Shown: one piece after another, positions 61,172-64,000 of the stretch | How the letters are laid out: every line of letters begins with the position of its first letter | Numbering within the stretch: the stretch's first letter is position 1 | DNA from: Streptomyces lincolnensis | Lineage (GTDB): Bacteria > Actinomycetota > Actinomycetes > Streptomycetales > Streptomycetaceae | Direction: 5' to 3' | Assembly: GCF_021173675.1 (NCBI RefSeq) | Contig: NZ_JAIHON010000004.1 | Span: forward strand, 186,001 to 250,000 | Length of the DNA: 64,000 nt | Notes under the pieces: model-generated | Seen by the model: only the letters and a program-made list of their open reading frames with translations | The model's database searches: none | Told to the model about the DNA's origin: nothing | Program-made: the position numbers and the translations under genes

Positions 61172-61693
61172 GTGGCAGGTTCGAACGGTAAGCAGAAGTC
61201 GGTCCGCAACATGGTCCTCTCGCTGGGGGTGACCATCCTCGCGGCGGGAGTCGTGTATCTCTTCGTCCCGCACGACGACTCCACCCCGGACCTCCCGAAG
61301 GTCGACTACCGCGTCGAGCTGCTCACGGCCCGGCGCGCGGCCTCCTACCCGGTGGCGGCGCCCGAGCCCCTGCCCACCGGCTGGAAGGCGACCTCCGTGC
61401 GCTTCGACGGCGAGCAGTTCGACGTCTGGCATCTGGGCTTCCACTCCTCCGACGGTCAGTACGTGCAGGTCGAACAGTCGACTCAGAAGCCGTCGGCGTT
61501 CATCGACGAGGCCACTCAGGGCGGCGAGGAGTCCACGACCACCCGCCGGATCGACGGCCGGACCTGGACGCGGTACACCGGCGGCCGCTACGACGCCCTG
61601 GTGCTGGAGGAGAAGGGCTCGACCACGGTGGTGGCGGGCACGGCCTCGCTCGCGCAGCTGGAGAAGATGGCCGGGGCGCTGAAGACGACGTGA
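61172..61693 (+). CDS. DUF4245 membrane-anchored protein
   Basis: 173 residues from GTG 61172 (ATG 61139 also in frame). One N-terminal helix (MVLSLGVTILAAGVVYLFV) anchors an extracellular domain. DUF4245 features are VDYRVELLTARRAASYPVAA, PEPLPTGWKATSVRFDGE, WHLGFHSSDGQYVQVEQS and WTRYTGGRYDALVLEEKG. The family is actinobacterial, of unknown function, and usually lies divergent from glpX as here. Confidence 0.85.
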   Translation: MAGSNGKQKSVRNMVLSLGVTILAAGVVYLFVPHDDSTPDLPKVDYRVELLTARRAASYPVAAPEPLPTGWKATSVRFDGEQFDVWHLGFHSSDGQYVQVEQSTQKPSAFIDEATQGGEESTTTRRIDGRTWTRYTGGRYDALVLEEKGSTTVVAGTASLAQLEKMAGALKTT

Positions 61694-61701
61694 CGCATGC
61701 G

Positions 61702-61735
61702 GAAGGGCCCCCGGCGCGGATGCCGGGGGCCCTTC
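61702..61735. terminator. bidirectional terminator, 14-bp stem
   Basis: GAAGGGCCCCCGGC (61702-61715) pairs exactly with 61722-61735 around GCGGAT, between the convergent DUF4245 and nitroreductase genes. Confidence 0.85.
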
Positions 61736-61787
61736 TCATGTGCCACGTCTTACGTGTCACACGGGGCGTGTGTCACGCCGCCGGAAC

Positions 61788-62378
61788 TCAGACCGTGGTG
61801 ACGACCTCGTCGTACGCCAGACGCGGGGAGCGCGGGTACCAGGCGTCCTCGCCCGGCTTGCCGATGTTGACGACCATCAGCGGGGTGTGGTCGTCGTCCA
61901 GGAACTCCTTGCGGACGCCCTCGAGGTCGACGCCGGTCATCGGGCCGGCGGCCAGACCCGCGGCGCGGACGCCGATGATGAAGTACGCGGCCTGGAGGGC
62001 GGCGTTCATGCCGGCGGCGGACTCACGGGCCGGGCGCTCGCTGAAGAAGAGGTCCTTGGCCTGCGGGAAGGCCGGGAACAGGTGCGGCAGCTCCTCGTGG
62101 AACTCGTTGTCCGCGGAGAGGATCGCGACCAGCGGGGCGGTGGCGGTCTTGGCCTGGTTGCCCTCGGCCATGTGCCGCACGAGGCGCTCGCGGGCCTCGG
62201 GGGAGCGGACCAGGGTGATGCGCAGCGGGGTCTGGTTGAAGGCGGTCGGGCCGTACTTGACCAGGTCGTAGATCGCCTGCACCTGCTCCTCGGTCACCGG
62301 TTCGTCGGTGAACGTGTTGGCGGTGCGGGCCTCGCGGAACAGCAGGTCCTGGGCGGCGGAGTCAAGAACGAGAGACAT
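61788..62378 (-). CDS. RutE-like malonic semialdehyde reductase (nitroreductase family)
   Basis: 196 residues of the FMN-binding nitroreductase fold. The N-terminal ARTANTFTDEPVTEEQVQAI, the FMN contact YGPTAFNQTPLRITLVRS, the mid-part SAAGMNAALQAAYFIIGVRA and the end VVNIGKPGEDAWYPRSPRL fit the RutE/HadB subgroup, which reduces malonic semialdehyde to 3-hydroxypropionate with NAD(P)H. No rut pathway genes are nearby, so the physiological substrate may differ. Confidence 0.85.
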   Translation of the reverse strand: MSLVLDSAAQDLLFREARTANTFTDEPVTEEQVQAIYDLVKYGPTAFNQTPLRITLVRSPEARERLVRHMAEGNQAKTATAPLVAILSADNEFHEELPHLFPAFPQAKDLFFSERPARESAAGMNAALQAAYFIIGVRAAGLAAGPMTGVDLEGVRKEFLDDDHTPLMVVNIGKPGEDAWYPRSPRLAYDEVVTTV

Positions 62379-62519
62379 GGTGAACCTTCTGGGGACGCAC
62401 GTCGGACCCCGAAACGGACCGGGGGCCGGTTGACGTCCTCGACCGTACGACAGTGAAGTTCAACCTTCAACTAAAGCCGGAGCAGGGTGACCCGCTTCAC
62501 AGGTCGCACGCCCTGAGCC

Positions 62520-62792
62520 CTACGCGGAGTCGCCGCCGCCGGAGCCGTCCTCGTCCGTGTCCCCGTCCCCGGAATCCTCGGCGAGCGCCGCGTCCAGCCG
62601 GGCCCGCGCCCCGTCCAGCCACCGTCGGCACACCTTGGCCAGCTCCTCGCCCCGCTCCCAGAGCGCGAGGGACTCCTCCAGCGTCGTACCGCCCGCCTCC
62701 AGCCGCCGTACGACCTCGATCAGCTCGTCCCGCGCCTGCTCGTACCCGAGCGCCTCGGTCACGGCCGCCGTCTCCTCCACCTTGCTGGTCAT
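62520..62792 (-). CDS. xseB: exodeoxyribonuclease VII small subunit
   Basis: 90 residues. The conserved helix pair is [20 protein letters not shown] and [20 protein letters not shown], followed by an acidic Asp/Gly tail. XseB subunits wrap around XseA to form the exonuclease that degrades single-stranded DNA to short pieces. It lies 60 bases after the end of xseA in the same direction, forming the usual xseAB operon. Confidence 0.92.
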   Translation of the reverse strand: MTSKVEETAAVTEALGYEQARDELIEVVRRLEAGGTTLEESLALWERGEELAKVCRRWLDGARARLDAALAEDSGDGDTDEDGSGGGDSA

Positions 62793-62852
62793 CCGCCCAC
62801 CCTATGCACCGACTCGGACATCGAATCCCCCCGCACGCCGCTCACGTGTCGC

Positions 62853-64000
62853 CTAAGCGTCGACCCGGACGACGAACTCGCCCTCGGCCACCCGCGCCCG
62901 CAGGACCTCGTCCCCGGACACCTCACCGGGACCGCGCACGACATGCCCGTCGGACCTCTGGAGCACGGCGTACCCCCGCTGCAGGGTCGCGGCGGGGGAG
63001 AGGGCCACCACGCGCGCGTGGGTGTGCGTCAGCTCCGAGTCGGCGCGGTCGAGGAGATGCCCGACGGTGCGCCGGCCGCGGTCGAGCAGGGAGGCCACGT
63101 GGTCCGCCCGCTCGTCGATCATCCGGTGCGGATCCTCTATCGACGGCCTGGCGAGCGCGTGGGCGAGCCCGCGCTCCTCCCGGTCGACGAACGCCACGAC
63201 ACACCGCCGGGCCCGGTCCCGCAGCATCCGCACCCGCTCGTACTCCTCTCCGACATCCGGTACGACCTTCTTGGCGGCGTCGGTGGGAGTGGAGGCCCGC
63301 AGGTCGGCGACGTGGTCCAGCAGTGGATTGTCCGGCTCGTGCCCGATGGCGGACACCACCGGCGTACGGCACTCGGCGACGGTCCGCACGAGCTGCTCGT
63401 CGGAGAACGGCAGCAGATCCTCCACGCTGCCCCCGCCACGGGCGACGATGATCACGTCGACGTCGTCGAGCGCGTCGAGCTCCTTGACGGCCTGCACGAC
63501 CTGCGGCACGGCGTGCACGCCCTGCACGGCGACATTGCGCACCTCGAAGCGGACGGCCGGCCAGCGGTGCCGGGCGTTCTCCAGGACGTCCCGCTCGGCC
63601 GCCGAGGCCCGCCCGCACACCAGCCCCACGAGCTGCGGCAGGAACGGCAACGGCTTCTTCCGCTCGGGCGCGAACAGCCCCTCCGCGGCCAGCGACTTCT
63701 TCAACCGCTCCAGACGCGCGAGCAGTTCACCCACTCCCACGGGCCTTATCTCGGCGGCCCGCAGCGACAACTGCCCCCGGGGCGCGTACCACTCGGGCTT
63801 CGCCTGGACGACCACCCGGGCGCCCTCGCTCACCACATCGGCGACCGCGTCGAACACCTGCCGATAACAGGTGACGCTCACCGAGATGTCGTACGACGGA
63901 TCACGCAGCGTCAGGAACACGACCCCCGCACCCGGCCGGCGCGACAACTGGGTGATCTGCCCCTCGACCCACACGGCGCCGAGCCGATCGATCCACCCGC
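62853..64000 (-). CDS. xseA: exodeoxyribonuclease VII large subunit (5' end outside window)
   Basis: 382 residues are visible; the frame continues past the window edge, and [18 protein letters not shown] shows that the true start is further upstream, not at the GTG near 63974. The OB-fold end ([20 protein letters not shown]) is followed by the catalytic core [40 protein letters not shown] and [20 protein letters not shown], then the coiled-coil part that binds XseB and the beta tail [15 protein letters not shown]. It digests single-stranded DNA in repair. Confidence 0.94.
   Translation of the reverse strand, partial: GWIDRLGAVWVEGQITQLSRRPGAGVVFLTLRDPSYDISVSVTCYRQVFDAVADVVSEGARVVVQAKPEWYAPRGQLSLRAAEIRPVGVGELLARLERLKKSLAAEGLFAPERKKPLPFLPQLVGLVCGRASAAERDVLENARHRWPAVRFEVRNVAVQGVHAVPQVVQAVKELDALDDVDVIIVARGGGSVEDLLPFSDEQLVRTVAECRTPVVSAIGHEPDNPLLDHVADLRASTPTDAAKKVVPDVGEEYERVRMLRDRARRCVVAFVDREERGLAHALARPSIEDPHRMIDERADHVASLLDRGRRTVGHLLDRADSELTHTHARVVALSPAATLQRGYAVLQRSDGHVVRGPGEVSGDEVLRARVAEGEFVVRVDA

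Noticed and set aside
62853..63974. GTG near 63974 as the xseA start
   Set aside because: Conserved XseA residues ([13 protein letters not shown]) continue upstream to the window edge, so the gene is only cut by the window.

Overview
This is a 64 kb piece of a high-GC actinobacterial chromosome, almost certainly Streptomyces. Third codon positions are G/C-saturated and GTG/TTG starts are frequent. Marker families include a WhiB-like regulator, SpoIIE-type phosphatases, small GntR regulators, a complete Tad/Flp pilus locus, and class I and class II fumarases beside glpX. Several dispersed intergenic repeats typical of the genus are also present.

Layout. 1-3.5 kb: the 3' part of a divergent Nramp-like transporter and small secreted or membrane proteins. 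3.5-9.8 kb: a translationally coupled operon for a type VII-type polymorphic toxin (SseB-like protein, ESX-like helical protein, 1,562-residue RHS protein ending in a HYD1-type ADP-ribosyltransferase) and its immunity gene; toxin tip and immunity gene are visibly AT-richer. 9.8-13.2 kb: an accessory patch with a truncated cupin gene, a possible toxin-antitoxin pair, two small conserved genes, three tiny GntR regulators, an orphan SUKH immunity protein and a 42-bp scar of a chitinase 3' end. 13.2-15.0 kb: a secreted GH18 chitinase with a DasR-type operator in its promoter. 15.3-27.5 kb: the tad/flp pilus locus (cpaB, cpaE/tadZ, two tadE, tadA/cpaF, tadB, tadC, a histidine kinase/response regulator pair, flp pilin, tadG-like, lipoprotein, OmpA-like). 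Its first tadE has a huge repeat-built N-terminal extension. 27.5-35 kb: GT39-like membrane protein, OmpR-type two-component pair, Tat-exported hydrolase, DUF192, methyltransferase and AlkZ-like protein.

35-41 kb: uppS, PIN-PhoH ATPase, secreted SLT transglycosylase, AI-2E family permease and a roadblock protein. 41.2-46.2 kb: a FtsX-type ABC exporter with its ATPase and PadR regulator, then SPFH and ribbon-helix-helix proteins. 46.4-54.8 kb: class A penicillin-binding protein, a secreted protein, a frameshifted and truncated golvesin-type secreted gene, DUF6461, SpoIIE phosphatase with GAF and kinase domains, and DUF402. 54.9-64 kb: conserved core with fumC, class I fumarase, DUF1707 protein, WhiB-like regulator, glpX, DUF4245, a RutE-like nitroreductase, xseB and the 3' part of xseA.

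The most unusual items are: the 123-bp (41-codon) tandem repeats in the tadE gene; a palindromic dispersed repeat built in frame into the tad-locus histidine kinase gene and present again between the fumarase genes; the toxin/immunity cassette with a broken neighbouring gene; and the chitinase-tail scar, which shows how the GntR/SUKH patch was probably assembled. No tRNA, rRNA, CRISPR array, insertion sequence or phage gene was recognised.
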